From: Rhabdophis nuchalis
Lineage: Eukaryota; Chordata; Lepidosauria; Squamata; Natricidae
Direction of reading: 5' to 3'
Assembly (NCBI GenBank): GCA_039707465.1
Contig: CM077643.1
Location: 68,805,105 to 68,869,104, forward strand
Length of the DNA stretch: 64,000 nucleotides
In this document: positions 41,882 to 54,842 of the stretch, one piece after another
Layout: every line of letters starts with the position of its first letter
Position numbering within the stretch: position 1 is the first letter of the stretch
Program-made: the position numbers and the translations under genes
Notes under the pieces: model-generated
Seen by the model: only the letters and a program-made list of their open reading frames with translations
Databases searched by the model: none
Told to the model about the DNA's origin: nothing

Positions 41882-44236
41882 TAATTTGAAGACTTTCACA
41901 GAAAGCAATTGCACTAAAAAGATTTGACGAGCAGAGAACAGATTTTGAAGCTAAAAATAAAGATATATGAGGGAAACCTATTCCAGAAATGGTATTAATT
42001 TAATAAAATATTGATTTTAATTTGCTGAAGAAGCTCTCTTTAACTGCCTTCAATCCTTATAAATTTATATCCAGAAAGCAAAGGGTTACATCAGTATTAA
42101 AATGAACTTCCAATCATTAGTAATTATTAAGTGCACTGCTCAGAGTCATTTTGTGTCAGATGAGGAGTCATATAAATGTATGATGAGCAGCCATATAAAT
42201 GTGAATAGTAGTTAAATAAATAAACTGTAAATGAAAAGGCTCTGAAAGAAGAGGAAGATCTTTCCACCGTTAGTGAAAATAAGAAAAAATATGGATGAGG
42301 GAGGGAGGCTAATTTTTAAGGGGCTGTGCTCTGTAGCTTGAAGACAATTTAGGGGAAGGCCCTTGTCAACAACTGGATCTCAGAAAGTAAGTATATCTTC
42401 AAGAGAGTCCTTTCTAATGTACTTAATATCTACGGATGTTCAATTAAATTGTATTTATTCAAGGCTCTGTCTAACTGTTGATTGAAACTGGACAATAAAA
42501 CAAGACAAAGAAAGAAATACAATAAAGATTGAAAAGCGGAAGAAGATATCTAACCCAGGCAGGAACCATATCTTATACCACTCAACCATGACAGAAAAGG
42601 TAAAGACATCACCCACTCTCCACAATTAAGAGAGATTACATCCCCAATGTATTAAAAGTGCAAAGGAGGCACCGCTCCTCAGCACTCGTGGATAGTTCTC
42701 TCTCAGGTTGCTCTTGAACCCAACAAGAAATTCTGTGGATGAAATCTCTTGTTGGGTTCCATCAACAAGAGCTGGAACAGAGGCATTGAGACAAACACAG
42801 CAACAAGAAGACCCCACCCCCCCATTAAGAACTAGAACACTACACATTAATTACTAGCCTCTTTATAGAGCCTTACCCCCCAACTAGATTAGTCCAAGGG
42901 ACTAAAGTCCCACCCCCAAAAGCCAAATATTCAGAGTAGTGATAAGGAATGAAAAGGTACATATAGTTACTTGATGTGTTTGCCATGAAGCAACAGTTTC
43001 CCCTATAGTCTACCATACCATTTTCCACCAATGAGATCACTGATTCCTTGAATACTGCTGACTTCAAAGGCCCTGTTAGCCTGGCAGAGCCACTAGACTC
43101 ACCCCACCAGTCCAAGGCTGGCCAGACTCATTAATGGATGATCACCTCTGGCCTCCAACTTCTGTAATTCAGCATCACCCGCTCCCAGGACTGCCCAATC
43201 TCCAAAACTTCCACAATTATTTCTTTCTCCAGTGATAGCTATCCAACTTGCAGCCCCTACTGTATGTCCAACACACACACAAACATACAAACATACATTT
43301 TGCTCCAGATATTCCAAGAGCTTTGTACCATAGCAGGGTGCTAATAAGTTTTATGAAAACCTCTCCTCTCCTCTCTCACTGAGTAAATGGTAACGTGCAC
43401 ACCCACAGTGATTGTGGGCCATAAAAAAAGCAAACAAACGTAATAATAATTTAAAGAAAAAACTCAACCACAACCCTTCCGAGTCACTATCTTTATTCAG
43501 TATCAGGTTTTATCCTGAGACAGATAACCAAATCCAGACTAATTTAGAAATTTGAAGAAATTTAAACTAATACCTTAAATGTTGCAGCAGTTTTTCCCAC
43601 ATAGAAATAATCTCCTTCATGTTTTCTGTACCGTTTATGAGCTGAGCTGCCACATTATCTACCAATTTTCAAACACTTCTCAAATGTGACTCTATTTAAA
43701 GTGCACTTTACAATTGAGTCCCATGTAGCTAGAGAACAGATAACTGTTGCCTAAAATAGTTCTTGGAGTTGATGTGATGGGGTCTCCAACAGTGGCATGG
43801 ATTTTATCACTTCGTTTAAATCCGAGGGCTCTTCTGTAGTAGCAAGAATAACACTGCATTGAATATCATTTACTTTTTAGGACATCATTTCTTTAATAAG
43901 AGCACCATATGTTGCTATTAATATGTATGGTTTTAATAGTTTTAATATGTTTCCATGCAGATTTAATTCTTGATAGGGAACTATCCAGAATTTGGTATAA
44001 CATGGACAGCTATATGAATGTTTTAAATAAATAAATGAAATCGTAAATTTCCTTTCTTTCATGCTAGCAGCTGTCTATGCTAATACAAGTAGGAATTCAA
44101 CTCAGTTCTCAAGACTCTGAATATGGACTCAGGGGAAACATGTGCAACCCAAACTCTGGAGACAAACTTACCCTTTAAGTTTTCAGTGACTGTGATTGAC
44201 AGAAGATTCTTGACAAAAACAGAAATAGATGTAAGC
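41882..44236. other. Intergenic, nothing firmly recognised
   Basis: A possible degraded LINE 3' end at 42170-42230 (GCAGCCATATAAATGTGAATAG plus TAAA tail) and a hairpin CCCAACAAGA...TCTTGTTGGG at 42718-42755. No gene supported. Confidence 0.4.
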
Positions 44237-44460
<224 letters not shown>

Positions 44461-46050
44461 CTTTATTGTCATTGTAAAAATTACAATGAAATTGGTTTTA
44501 ACTTCACTGGTGCAAAATTATAACAGAAACAAAAAAGAGAGAAAAGAAAAAAGAAAAAACTAGCATGTGCATGGAATGATTGCGGTTGAATTTAGAAGTC
44601 TCACAGCCCATGGATAGAAGCTACCTTTAAACCTGTTCGTTCGGCTGGCTATACTTTGATATCTTCTGCCTGATGGTAGAAGGGCAAAGAGATACCAACC
44701 AGGGTGTGAATCATCTTTGAGAATCTTCCTTGCTCTGCTAAAGCAGCGAGATCTGGCGATGTTATCCAGTGATGTCAGAGGGCAACCGATGGTTTCTTGT
44801 GCCGAATTGATCACTCTCTGTAGTGCCTTCCTCTCCGCAACTGTTAAACCAGCATACCACACTGTGATACAATATGTGAGGACACTTTCTATGATGGATT
44901 GATAGAAAGAGATCATCAGCCGTTGTTCCACCTGATTTTTCTGCAGGACTCTAAGGAAATGAAGTCTCTGTTGAGCTTTTCCAATCACCAGAGATGTGTT
45001 GTTTTTCCAGGTGAGATCTTGGCTAATAAGCACTCCTAAGAATTTAAAAGAGGAAGCCCTCTCCACACAACCCCCCTCAATATACAGTGGGGCAGGTTCC
45101 TCTCTGTGCCTCCGGAAATCTAGCACCATCTCCTTTGTCTTGCTAGTATTTAGATGTAAGTTGTTTCTTGAGCACCATGCGGATACCTTCTGGACTTCTT
45201 CCCTGTATGCTGATTCGTCCCCTCCAGTTATGAGACCCACCACCGTTGTGTCATCTGCAAACTTTATTATGATGTTGGATGGATCAGAGGATATGCAGTC
45301 ATATGTATACAGTGAGTAGAGGTAGGGGCTGAGCACACAGCCCTGAGGGGAGCCTGTGCTGAGCTTCAGCGTGGAAGATGTAAAGGACCCAACCCTTACT
45401 GTTTGTGGACGATCGGTCAGGAAGTCTTTGATCCATTCACAAGTAAGGGGAGGGAAATTCAGGTCAGTCAACTTTTCAATGAGAATGCCTGGTAGGATGG
45501 TGTTAAAGGCCGAGCTATAATCTATAAAAAGCATTCTGACATAATTCCCAGATTTCTCAAGGTGGCTCAGTGCGATATGGAGAGCAGTGGTGATGGCATC
45601 CCCTGTCGACCTGTTGTTTTTATACGCAAACTGGTGTTGATCAAAACTTGGTGGAAGACAGGACCTGAGGTGTTGTAGGACCAGTCTCTCAAAGCACTTC
45701 ATCACTATAGACGTCAGTGCAATGGGTCTATAGTCATTCAAGCTTTTTATGGCTGCTGTCTTTGGAACTGGGATAATGGTGGCTGCTTTCAAGCATGATG
45801 GGACTCTAGCCTGTTTCAGGGAGAGATTAAAAATCCTTGTCAGAACCCCTGCTAATTGGTCAGCACAGGTTTTTACCACTTTCCCCAACACCCCATCTGG
45901 ACCTGCAGCTTTGTTGGGATTTACAGCCTTCAGCTCAGCTCTCACTTGATGTTCATCCAGGGTGAGTGGCTGGATGTTACAGGGCCTTTGGGATAAAGCC
46001 ACAGAGACTGGTCTTTTTACCTCAAAGCGGGTTACAAGCAAAGTAGAGAT
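44461..46050 (-). mobile_element. Rex1/Babar-clade LINE, 5'-truncated
   Basis: The minus-strand element consists of an open RT-containing frame, a short 3' UTR ending CAATTTCATTGTAATTTTTA then CAATGACAATAAAG, and the long ATT tail. The 5' end stops inside the region before RT, so the endonuclease is missing. Confidence 0.88.
44560..46041 (-). CDS. Rex1-type reverse transcriptase fragment, intact frame
   Basis: 493 codons are open to a normal stop. Motifs: [11 protein letters not shown] (41-51), [20 protein letters not shown] (100-119), [15 protein letters not shown] (136-150), [19 protein letters not shown] (169-187), [19 protein letters not shown] (228-246), [13 protein letters not shown] (258-270) with an intact FADD, then the thumb ([12 protein letters not shown]) and C-terminus [20 protein letters not shown]. 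This pattern is characteristic of the Rex1 (Babar) clade. In an intact element the RT copies element RNA at a nicked target. Here the missing endonuclease and 5' region make it a truncated insertion, though a recent one, since no stop has accumulated. The first Met is arbitrary. Confidence 0.9.
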   Translation of the reverse strand: MLVTRFEVKRPVSVALSQRPCNIQPLTLDEHQVRAELKAVNPNKAAGPDGVLGKVVKTCADQLAGVLTRIFNLSLKQARVPSCLKAATIIPVPKTAAIKSLNDYRPIALTSIVMKCFERLVLQHLRSCLPPSFDQHQFAYKNNRSTGDAITTALHIALSHLEKSGNYVRMLFIDYSSAFNTILPGILIEKLTDLNFPPLTCEWIKDFLTDRPQTVRVGSFTSSTLKLSTGSPQGCVLSPYLYSLYTYDCISSDPSNIIIKFADDTTVVGLITGGDESAYREEVQKVSAWCSRNNLHLNTSKTKEMVLDFRRHREEPAPLYIEGGCVERASSFKFLGVLISQDLTWKNNTSLVIGKAQQRLHFLRVLQKNQVEQRLMISFYQSIIESVLTYCITVWYAGLTVAERKALQRVINSAQETIGCPLTSLDNIARSRCFSRARKILKDDSHPGWYLFALLPSGRRYQSIASRTNRFKGSFYPWAVRLLNSTAIIPCTC

Positions 46051-46063
46051 ACCTGTAGGTAGG

Positions 46064-46117
46064 AATTTATTTATTTATTTATTTTATTAAATTTATACCC
46101 CGCCCTTCTTGTTAGGA
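46064..46117 (-). mobile_element. Very short L2 3' end
   Basis: The minus strand reads AAGAAGGGCGGGGTATAAAT plus an AATAAA/AAAT tail, the last ~50 bases of an L2-clade element next to the Rex1 5' truncation point. Confidence 0.75.
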
Positions 46118-46797
46118 ATGGGATGATAAGGCTCTAAATGCCAGATGTTCTTCATCAGCCTCTTTCTCTTCCACCTATCATTGTACCAGCCAGCGCCTGC
46201 TGCCTCCCTAATTAAAAGAGTATTAACAGGAAGACACAATAACTATGTAAGCAATTCCTGCTGCTGATGACAATGGCTTTCCAGGGGGTACCAAATTTGC
46301 CAAAAAGATATCACTAAAAGAAATCCAGCTAAATCATGGTAGTGGGACTATCCACTTAAAAGGTCCAACACCAAAGACTTCTAAAGAATTAAGCAATGGT
46401 AATTATTTTGATGCTTTTCCCCCATTAAAACCACAATGTTTTGAAATTAGATCAAACTAAAAATTCAAATGAAATTATCCCCTTTGAATCTCAACTCTTT
46501 AATTCAAATTAAAGCAGAATTGAGTCACATATGTGTCATTTTACCATTTCCAGCTTGGTGCATCCCTTCACTTCAGAGCTATTATGTTATGCTTATTATA
46601 ACATTTTTTTTAATCTATTCATTTTGATGGAGTTGTTGCTCCCCCCCCCCCCCACCATTCAGTACACACCATTTGGCATTTCTTTGGCTTCTTTTAATCT
46701 TAAGCATTCATTGTTCCTGACTTTCTTTTAAAAAATCTATATATATTATGATATTAATAATGTAATAATTATTAATTTTGTATGTTTTTACATCTTT
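46118..46797. other. Intergenic, nothing recognised
   Basis: No supported feature. Confidence 0.5.
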
Positions 46798-46801
46798 CCT
46801 A

Positions 46802-47037
46802 CTGTGTTTCCCTGAAAATAAAACTGGGTCTTATTTTCTTTTGACCCCCGAAATAAGCACTTGGCCTTATTTTCGTGGAGGTCTTATTATTTTTGAGGTT
46901 CAGGAGGCAATGAGTGTGGTCACTTCATGGCTGCTGCTGTTTTGCAATATTTTCAGGGAGGACTTATTTTAGTGCATGTCCTCAAAAGCCCAATTAGGCT
47001 TATTATCCAGGGAGGGATTATTTTCAGGGAAACGGGG
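46802..47037. mobile_element. TA-flanked element, GTTTCCCTGAAAATAA ends
   Basis: The left end is CTGTGTTTCCCTGAAAATAA and the right end is TTATTTTCAGGGAAACGGGG, with TA on both sides (46800-46801 and 47038-47039). The inner part repeats the theme GGTCTTATTTTC / GGACTTATTTTAG. Non-coding, 236 bases. Confidence 0.85.
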
Positions 47038-47404
47038 TATCATTTATTTATTTTATTAAACATTTGTCCTACATGCACCTATAACATTGCAGGATCTAAT
47101 CTCGGTCAGTCACTGAGATCAGAAGTTTAGTCTTCCAGGCTTTTGGATTTACATTGGAGCCCAGTTTCAGAGAAGTGACAGCACAAGGAAACAACAGCAA
47201 ACAATTTAATATCTGGCCTCCAAGATTATTTCACCTCCACTGTGAAGTGATATATAAATCTAAGTGCTATTGCTATTCTGAATGATTGATTTCAATTAAT
47301 AAATAAAAATCTACACTCAATGAGGCATCACAAAAATACCGCAGTTAGAATAATCCAAAAGCACACATTCTGGTAGAGATATGTTCCCTGAGGATGGGTT
47401 CCAG

Positions 47405-47667
47405 CAGAAGTGGGTTGCTACCAGTTCGCCCCAGTTTGGGTGAACTGGTAATATAAATTGTGACTGGGTCACTGAACTAGTAGGGATGGCAGACACCCCC
47501 AAACTGGTTTCCCGGTCGCCACGGCATGGGTTTTGGGTTTTTTTGTTGACATTTTTAATGTGCTGCACATGCGCTAATCTATTACAGGCAACTGCACATG
47601 AGCATGGAGTGCACCCAAATCTCACATGCATTGAACCAGCAGTAACACTGGTAGAAACCCACCCCTG
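47405..47667. mobile_element. hAT-type element, CAGAAGTGGGTTGCTACC end
   Basis: The left end is CAGAAGTGGGTTGCTACC and the right end is GGTAGAAACCCACCCCTG. It belongs to the same family as 53637 and 29971. The flanks ggttccag and gtttcagc are similar but not identical. It also contains a GTGCTGCACATGCGC block as in 53637. Confidence 0.75.
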
Positions 47668-47669
47668 GT

Positions 47670-48905
47670 TTCAGCATGTGTTCAAAAGCTTGAAAAACTA
47701 AACCTCTGGTCCCAGTGACCAACACAAAATGGACCTAGTAGACTTCTGCTGAAGAAAACCTGGGATGTAAAGTTTCTACTCAAGGCAAATAACTATCTTT
47801 GCCAAGATCAACTTGTCCATAAGTAATATTTTCAGGCAATGATTCATCATATTCATATGCTCTTATTTTATATTGCTAAAATGATGCTGCTTCTTAAATA
47901 AAATCCTTAAATGGACACAACCATACCTGCATTACAAAGTCACATAAATTTTTAAGTGAAGAGATTTAAAAAATTTTTATAAGCTTTAAATATTTCTATA
48001 CTGCCCAGAAAAAAGACAGCTCCTTTTGTTGCTGCTCTATGCACATAGATTTGCTATGAGCATCAGTACTTTAACATATCTGTTTTAAACACTGCTCTGT
48101 TTATCAAATCCAAGAATGTTTCCACCTCGCCTCAATGTGGCAGACTGCCACATAGTTGGTGATTGGCGCCCACAATTCTGAAAGTGTGAGAGAGAAATCA
48201 ACAAGAGCCTAAGAAACAAGGCCAGCATTGATCAGACTGGACAAAACCACAAGTGTATGAAATATCTCTGTCTCACTCACTCACTCATTCACTCTCTCTC
48301 ACACACACAAACACACAAATCAATAACCTCTCCTGCACACAGCTGCCCAATTACTAGTCAGCGGCACAGCAGACCAGACATTCTTTGTTTATTTTTCTGA
48401 TAGATTCCCCCATAATCTGTTTCAGATTACCTTTACTTATAAAAATATTGAGACAAAGCATAAAGGCCACCATAGATGCCCATAGAAGCATACAGATGCA
48501 TGTTAGGGAAGTAGGATATTTTATGGGTATGTGTGCAAAAATCACATATTGCTATGTGTGCTTCCCTTTTTGCTTGGTAGTCTCCAAAATAAATCTTTCT
48601 TGAAATTGCTTTGGGCTGTGGAAATGTAATTCTAACAAATTAGGGCATCATTTTGGCTACTTTATGAAAAGTTCACACTGTTCAGGGCATCACTCCCCCC
48701 CCCCTTACCCCCAATCTTAGACCTTAATAAGTAGGGCTCTTGATTCAATTTTCTTTAAAATAAGTGGGTAACATCTGGAAGCATCAGTGGACCAAAAAAC
48801 AGAAGGTTTCTTCACAAATTTTGAGTATAGACTCACATAATTAGACAGATTGGAACCCAATGAAATTAGGTAGAACATCACTGATACATTACTACACCAT
48901 GACCT
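47670..48905. other. Intergenic, nothing recognised
   Basis: No supported feature. Confidence 0.5.
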
Positions 48906-48907
48906 TT

Positions 48908-48911
48908 ATAT

Positions 48912-48994
<83 letters not shown>
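48908..48994. repeat. (TTTA)n microsatellite
   Basis: About 21 TTTA units followed by TATATACCACATATATTTCAC, perhaps the tail of a small LINE end in minus orientation. Confidence 0.96.
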
Positions 48995-49423
48995 TATACC
49001 ACATATATTTCACATAGCAAGCTGCTTTATGTGTGCAAACTATTTGGTGCTTCGTCATTTCAGCGGAGATATGTTTTAAAGGTCTAACAGACAGTATGTA
49101 TATGATCCTGTAGTTCTGTTTCAATTGCTATATCAATAAGCTGGAATTGCCTATCAAACAGACAATTAGGGCTCAATTCCTGGCTTTGGAAGTTCTTGTC
49201 AGTTCTACCCAATTTATAATTTTCTTCCTCACAATGCGACATTCTTCTTCATGTACTTGTTTTGCCATTCAGTCTTCATTCACTCAAACCTTATAACCAA
49301 ACCTCCTCAACATACTTCATTTATTCTGGTTGTTCATATTCATACCCATTTCTTCCTAACCTTAAAACCTATTTTCCACTTCTTTATTAATTATTAATTA
49401 TTATTAATTATTATTATTATAAT

Positions 49424-50714
49424 TAGACCTCTCGGCGGCTTTTGATACCATCGACCATGGTATCCTATTGCACCGACTGGGGGGGTTGGGGCTGGGAGGC
49501 ACAGTTCTGCGGTGGTTCTCGTCCTACCTCTCTGGTCGGTCGCAATATGTGTTGACGGGAGGGCGGAGGTCGACCTCGAGGCCCCTCTTATGTGGGGTTC
49601 CTCAGGGGTTGGTCCTCTCGCCCCTCTTGTTTAACACATATATGAAGCGGTGAGATCATCCGTGGTTTTGGGGTGGAGTACCATCTGTACGCTGACGACA
49701 CTCAGCTGTACATATCCACCCCAGACCACCCCAACGATGCCGTCGAAGTGCTGTCCCGGTGTTTGGAAGGCGTACGGATCTGGATGGGTGGTAACAAACT
49801 CAAGCTCAACCCTGCCAAGATTGAGTGGCTGTGTTTCCGGCACCCCGGTTCAGCCAGATTACTCCAACTCTGGCCATTGGGGGCGAAACACTGGCCCCCG
49901 TGGAGAGGGCGCGCAATTTGGGTGTCCTCCTGGATTCCCGGCTGTCCTTGGAGGACCATGTGGCGGCCGTGGCCATGGGGGCGTTTCATCAGGTACGCCT
50001 GATGCACCAATTGCGCCCCTTACTGGACCGGGCTGCCCTTCGCACAGTCACTCAAGCTCTTGTGACGTCCCGTCTCGACTACTGTAATGCTCTCTACATG
50101 GGGCTTCCCTTGAGGTGCACTTGAAAGCTACAGCTAGTCCAAAACGCAGCCGCGCGGGTAATTACGGGAGCCACCAGAATCTCCCACATAACACCAATCC
50201 TGCGCAAGCTGCATTGGCTTCCTGTGGTCTTTTGGGTGCGCTTCAAGGTTTTGACGACCATCTTTAAAGCGCTCCATGGCTCGGGGCCTAGTTATATGCG
50301 AGACCGTCTCCTGCCCCATACATCCCTTAGACCGATACGCTCCCACAGAGAGGGCCTTCTCAGGGTGCCGTCGGCCGGACAATGCCGACTGGCGACACCC
50401 AGGGGAAGAACCTTCTCTGTGGCGGGCCCTGCCCTTTGGAACGACCTACCCCCTGAACTCCGGACCATCACCGACCTCCGCCTCTTCCGCCAATGTCTAA
50501 AGACATACTTTTTTCATCAAGCCGGCCTAGCCTAACCTCCCATGGGGACTTTTAGAAAAGTTTTAAATTGGGTTTCAAATAATTGGTTTTAGCATAGGAT
50601 TGGGATTATTTAATATATATTTTAAATTATTTATTCATTTTCTATTTTGTATATCTTTTTAAATTTCCTGTGCGCCGCCCTGGGTCCTCTGTGGAGAAGG
50701 GCGGGATATAAATG
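49424..50714 (+). mobile_element. L2-clade LINE, copy C (5'-truncated, YADD subfamily)
   Basis: It begins at [14 protein letters not shown] and runs to the 3' end GTGCGCCGCCCTGGGTCCTC with an AAAT tail (50715-50752). The left junction is an ATT-rich stretch (49391-49423). Confidence 0.9.
49427..50535 (+). pseudogene. L2 reverse transcriptase fragment with YADD, frameshifted
   Basis: The first frame (to 49653) has [15 protein letters not shown] and [13 protein letters not shown] (Ser to Leu in PQGS). A deletion near 49650 removes KPLG. The next frame has YHLYADDTQLYIS with an intact catalytic box (GAC at 49694-49696). A further shift near 49845 leads to FSQITPTLAIGGETLAPVER, and a TGA at 50122 breaks RCT-KLQLVQNAAARV. 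The last part ends AFSVAGPALWNDLPPELR-like (RTFSVAGPALWNDLPPELR). It and copy D share SRCLE, distinguishing them from copies A and B (CQCLE). Confidence 0.88.
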
Positions 50715-50939
50715 TAATAAAATAAATAAATAAATAAAATAAATAAATAAATCTCACTCTTGGTATTATGCTTCTACTGCTATAACAATGTTTACTTCCA
50801 TATAACTAGGTGGTGGTGGTGGGGACAAACTTTACAATAGTCATTTTCCATATTTTAACATTTATTTATTTACTAATTAAAGTCATATCTTTAACTTTTA
50901 AAATTTATAAGTTAACTAATTATATCTACAGTTTCCTCA

Positions 50940-51395
50940 CATCCAGGACCTGCATTGTTTCAACGTCTACCGTCAAAGTGATGGTATAGGGCACTGTACC
51001 CCAGAACAACTAGACACAAGGACAGCTTTTTCCTGAATGCCATTACTCTGTTAAACAATTCCCACAATTGCCACAACACTGTCAAATTAGTTACTCAAAC
51101 TATATTACTATTATTCTTCTCATCCTTCCTAGTACCTATCTCTTCCCACTTATGACTATAACCATGTTGCTTGTATCTTTACAATTTATATTGTTTTATT
51201 TGTTTCCTAGTACAATTTGATTGCTTATTAGTAACCTATGACTATCACTAAGTGTTGTATCTTATGATTCTTGATGAATGTATTTTATTTTTCTTTATGT
51301 ACACTGAGAACATATGCACCAAAGACAAATTCCTTGTGTGTCCAACCACACTTGGTCAATAAAGAATTCTGTTCTGTTCCGTTCCGTTCCGTTCT
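50940..51395 (+). mobile_element. LINE 3' end with GTTCC pentamer tail, Rex1/CR1-like, snake type
   Basis: It starts with sequence translating to YRALYPRTTRHKDSFFLNAI-like residues in broken frame, the C-terminal signature of Rex1-like proteins. It continues through a T-rich 3' UTR to ACACTTGGTCAATAAAGAAT and then TTCTGTTCTG and GTTCC units. This end, with a pentamer tail, is very common in snake genomes and is linked to microsatellite seeding there (family knowledge). Confidence 0.78.
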
Positions 51396-51799
51396 TTATG
51401 CCATCTCACAGTCAGGCAATTCTAGAAAGCTTACAAAAGATGAAAGGCTCAAACTTTCTCTGCTTGCAAACATTTTGTCCCCCCCCCACCTTTTTTAAAA
51501 AAAATAGGCCCATTCTTGACACTACCAAATAAGCTTCTTCCCTAGATTCTTTCAATATTTCACTAGAAGCAAAAATATCACTCATAGTTGTAGATCCATA
51601 TTCATTCATTTATTGTGTATGCACATGTATGAATAAACTTATGCTTACATCACATATTCATAACACGTCACAACAGACTTGACCCCAGTCACATTTCTAA
51701 TTCTTTCTTGGGTTTTTGAATAGTCTAATCTTTTTTACATAGTTTCTTATCTTATTCTACCCATCTATCCATTATTTGTTTATTGATTTGCTTTTAAAA

Positions 51800-52600
51800 T
51801 AGTAATAGAAAAAGAACAGAACCCGGAGATAATTACAATGCAAATGAGTATATTCTCAAAGAAAGAAAAGCATAAAGAACACTTTAAAAAAGTAAAAAAA
51901 ATTATCAACAGTAAAAAGACAAAAAGACAAAATATAATATATATTTATAGCAGTTAGCAGCTACACTTTTATATATACCTATGTAATGTAAATATTATTC
52001 AAGTGCATATATATTTTTCTAATATACTTAGATGCTAATCATTCTTTTAGGTTACTGCATTTTGTATAAATAAGTTGCACTTTTTTGTATATACAAATTT
52101 TATATCTATAAGAAACCCACTCATAGATGGCAAGTATAATCAAGTCTTCATGCCATTAATTTCTGTAAATGTGGTCATACATTTATCTTTTGAATGATGC
52201 AATATTAGTCTTTTGGCTAATTTTAGTAAGGATATGTAGAATCCACTTATGTTGTCAGATACCATGTAATTGGTGTGTAATTCAAGAGAATATCATCCTC
52301 TGAAATTTTTAGCTTTTAGCTTTTGTCACACGATCGTATTTATATAGTCGATTAATTTCTGCCAAAGCTTAAGTATAGGATATTGTAAAAACAAGTGTTT
52401 TAAAGAAGCATTATGCCTATTACATCTCCAATAGAATGCTGTCTTAGTCCTCTTCTATAAAAATATGGTGGAGTCCAATACACTCAAAATATTATTTTTA
52501 CTCCATCAATCCATCCATTTATGTCCTCCAACAGAATAATTTTCTCTTGATCACATTCATTCAGACTTTTTAGAATTTCTCCCTAACCACATGCTAAATA
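51800..52600 (-). pseudogene. L1 ORF2 C-terminal remnant
   Basis: The minus strand, with few frame changes, reads AFYWRCNRHNASLKHLFLQY, PILKLWQKLIDYINTI and LLKLAKRLILHHSKDK followed by CMTTFTEINGMK. This is the order of the L1 ORF2 C-terminus: a Cys-rich segment, an FW..I..YIN.I helix, and an AKR.I..HWKDK-like block. It lies at 52440 down to 52150. Stops are present (after INTIV and elsewhere) and the RT is absent. No poly(A) or duplication found. It shows that ORF2-bearing L1s exist or existed in this genome. Confidence 0.65.
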
Positions 52601-52774
52601 TAGGTGGTACAACATTAAACTTTCACCAATGTTCTACTTTCCTATGTATTCACAATAAAAATGAACTCAATTCATATTTACTGCAATAAATGTCAGTTCT
52701 CTCACTCATTATTAAAACTATATTTCAATTTCCTGTATGTATTCACCTCCACTTCAAAATTTCAATATTTAGTC

Positions 52775-52851
<77 letters not shown>

Positions 52852-52942
52852 TTTCTTTCCTTCCTTCCTTCCTTCCTTTTCTTCTTTTCCTCCCTGTCTC
52901 CCTGTCTCCCTCCCTCCCTCCCTCCCTCTCTCTCTCCTTCCC
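52775..52942. repeat. (TTTC)n to (TTCC)n to (CCCT)n polypyrimidine array
   Basis: A graded tetranucleotide array, first TTTC (52775-52855), then TTCC, then CTCC/CCCT. Apparent basic or Ser/Phe-rich frames are artefacts of it. Confidence 0.96.
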
Positions 52943-52944
52943 AT

Positions 52945-53635
52945 TCTTTACCATTTACTCCTCTTTCATTTCAATTCATAATCTTCCATATGTTATAATT
53001 CTTCTCAAATAAATCAATAAATTATCTTCCCCATGCTAGAATTTTGATCAATAGACGTTTTTACACAATCCTTTTTAGTAAAAAATAAATAAATAAAGCA
53101 CAGATAGTAAGGATAATACTATTTAATATTGCAACTTTGTGGAATTGGTGGGGAACCCACAAACTGCTACCCACTCCCCCTCTTCAACCTGGAGGCAGAT
53201 ACAATATACAGGCACATCTTCATGATATACTTTTGAAGTTTTTCCTAAAATTTACCCTGGTGTGCTCTGTTCCAAAGAAAACCTGAAGTGGATTTAATAA
53301 GAATATTATGCTGCAATATAATAATGAATTGAATTAATTATAATGTTTCTTTATTGCTCATTAGTTAAGTTATGCAATACATTTAATATTTATGACATTT
53401 TATGTAAAATACTGGAAAGTGACAACTTACTTAGGGAAAGAAAAGAAAATGAAATGTGAGATGCCAACAGGAGAGTAACAATTTTCAAATCTTGATCAAA
53501 TTCAATAATACATGATACCTCCTTATAAAGAAAGGATTTTGGTTTCTACTATTAGTCACTGGCTTCATATAAGTAGAGAGAAAGAGCGACTGTTGCAGAA
53601 GATGTACTAATCTGAAAGCTGGGTGATAGACAATA
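52945..53635. other. Intergenic, nothing recognised
   Basis: No supported feature. Confidence 0.5.
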
Positions 53636-53636
53636 T

Positions 53637-53908
53637 CAGAGGTGGGTTGCTCCCGGTTCTGCCCGGTTTGGCCTGGGTCTGGATCGCAGAACTGGCAACA
53701 ACCCAGGTCTGCCACACCCCCGAACCAGTTCCCTCTCTGCCGCTGGGGTGCTGCCATTTTGTTTTTTAGTGACTGCATGTGCGCAATTCACTGTAAATTG
53801 TTCTGCGCATGTGCGAAGAACAATTTACATGGAATAGCATATGCGCGCACGAGAGCGAAGCGAGCAGTAAAGCGAACTAGTAGTAAAACTGGCAGCAACC
53901 CACCCCTG
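53637..53908. mobile_element. hAT-type element, CAGAGGTGGGTTGC ends
   Basis: The left end is CAGAGGTGGGTTGCTCCCGG and the right end is CAGCAACCCACCCCTG. The 8-base flanks gacaatat (53629-53636) and gataatat (53909-53916) differ at one base. It carries a GCATGTGCGAAGAACAATTT inverted block inside. Non-coding. Confidence 0.88.
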
Positions 53909-53916
53909 GATAATAT

Positions 53917-54517
53917 GTCTCTCTTAAAAAGAGCAGGAAAGCCATAGAAGATTCCTGCCTCCCAACAAATACAGTTAAGTTCAAGGCTACCAGTACACTA
54001 AATTATAATATGTTGGTATTATCTATGCAGGGTCTTGTTTAATTGGTCTTTCAAAGACCTTCGGAGTGTTTTGGCTGAAATTATTTGATTGACATAATGG
54101 TTCAAATGGCAGCTTTGTTCTGTTTGATCAAGCGATTGTGTTCAGGTTGAAAGCTGTGCTTTCCATTTGAATATCAAAAAGTAGGCATGCTGGGGACAAA
54201 GTGGCAGGCCAGGGCAAAACTAATCTGATTCAATTTAAAGTTAAACATTAAATTAATGAAACCCCAAACAGACTGAAAGCAGTCAAGGAATGTAATTGGA
54301 TACTTTTTCATTCTTATGTCTCCTTATCTAGATTCAAGAGCACCACTGAGGAGTTAGCTTTTCTAAATGGTAGAAGAATTGGTCATGGAATTCAGTGCAA
54401 GGGAGGGGAAGCACCTGAATTTAATCTTAACTGATACAGCAGAGTTCCCCTTATGGTTTTATACTCTAGAGAACATTTGTATTGGTTTTTAAATGGTGAA
54501 AAAGCATCTACAGTACA
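53917..54517. other. Intergenic, nothing recognised
   Basis: No supported feature. Confidence 0.5.
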
Positions 54518-54780
54518 CTCTAGCCCAGGGGTCTGAAAACCTAAACACTCAAAGAGCCATTTGGACCAGTTTCCCACAGAAAAGAAAACAATAGGAGCCA
54601 CAAAACCTGGGTGGGTGTGGCCAACTCAACATCACTCCTACCCAGTCATATTACACCCCCCTCCCCCGACACACCCACCCAGGTTTCATGGGTCAGTGTT
54701 TACTGTGGGAATAGGGTCTCTCTCTCTTCTCTCCCCTCCCTCTCATTTCTGTTTTTCTCTATTTTTCCTCTCCCTTTCTC

Positions 54781-54842
54781 TTCTTCCTTCCTTCCTTCCT
54801 TCCTTCCTTCCTTCCTTCCTTCCTTCCTTCCTTCCTTCCTTT
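54781..54842. repeat. (TTCC)n microsatellite
   Basis: About 15 units inside the hAT element. Confidence 0.96.

Noticed and set aside
48158..48172. GATTGGCGCCCACAATT resembles a retroviral tRNA-Lys primer binding site
   Set aside because: Only about ten bases match, there is no adjacent LTR end and no gag-like frame follows.
52661..52998. Ser/Phe-rich frame resembling a membrane protein
   Set aside because: Translation of the TTTC/TTCC array.
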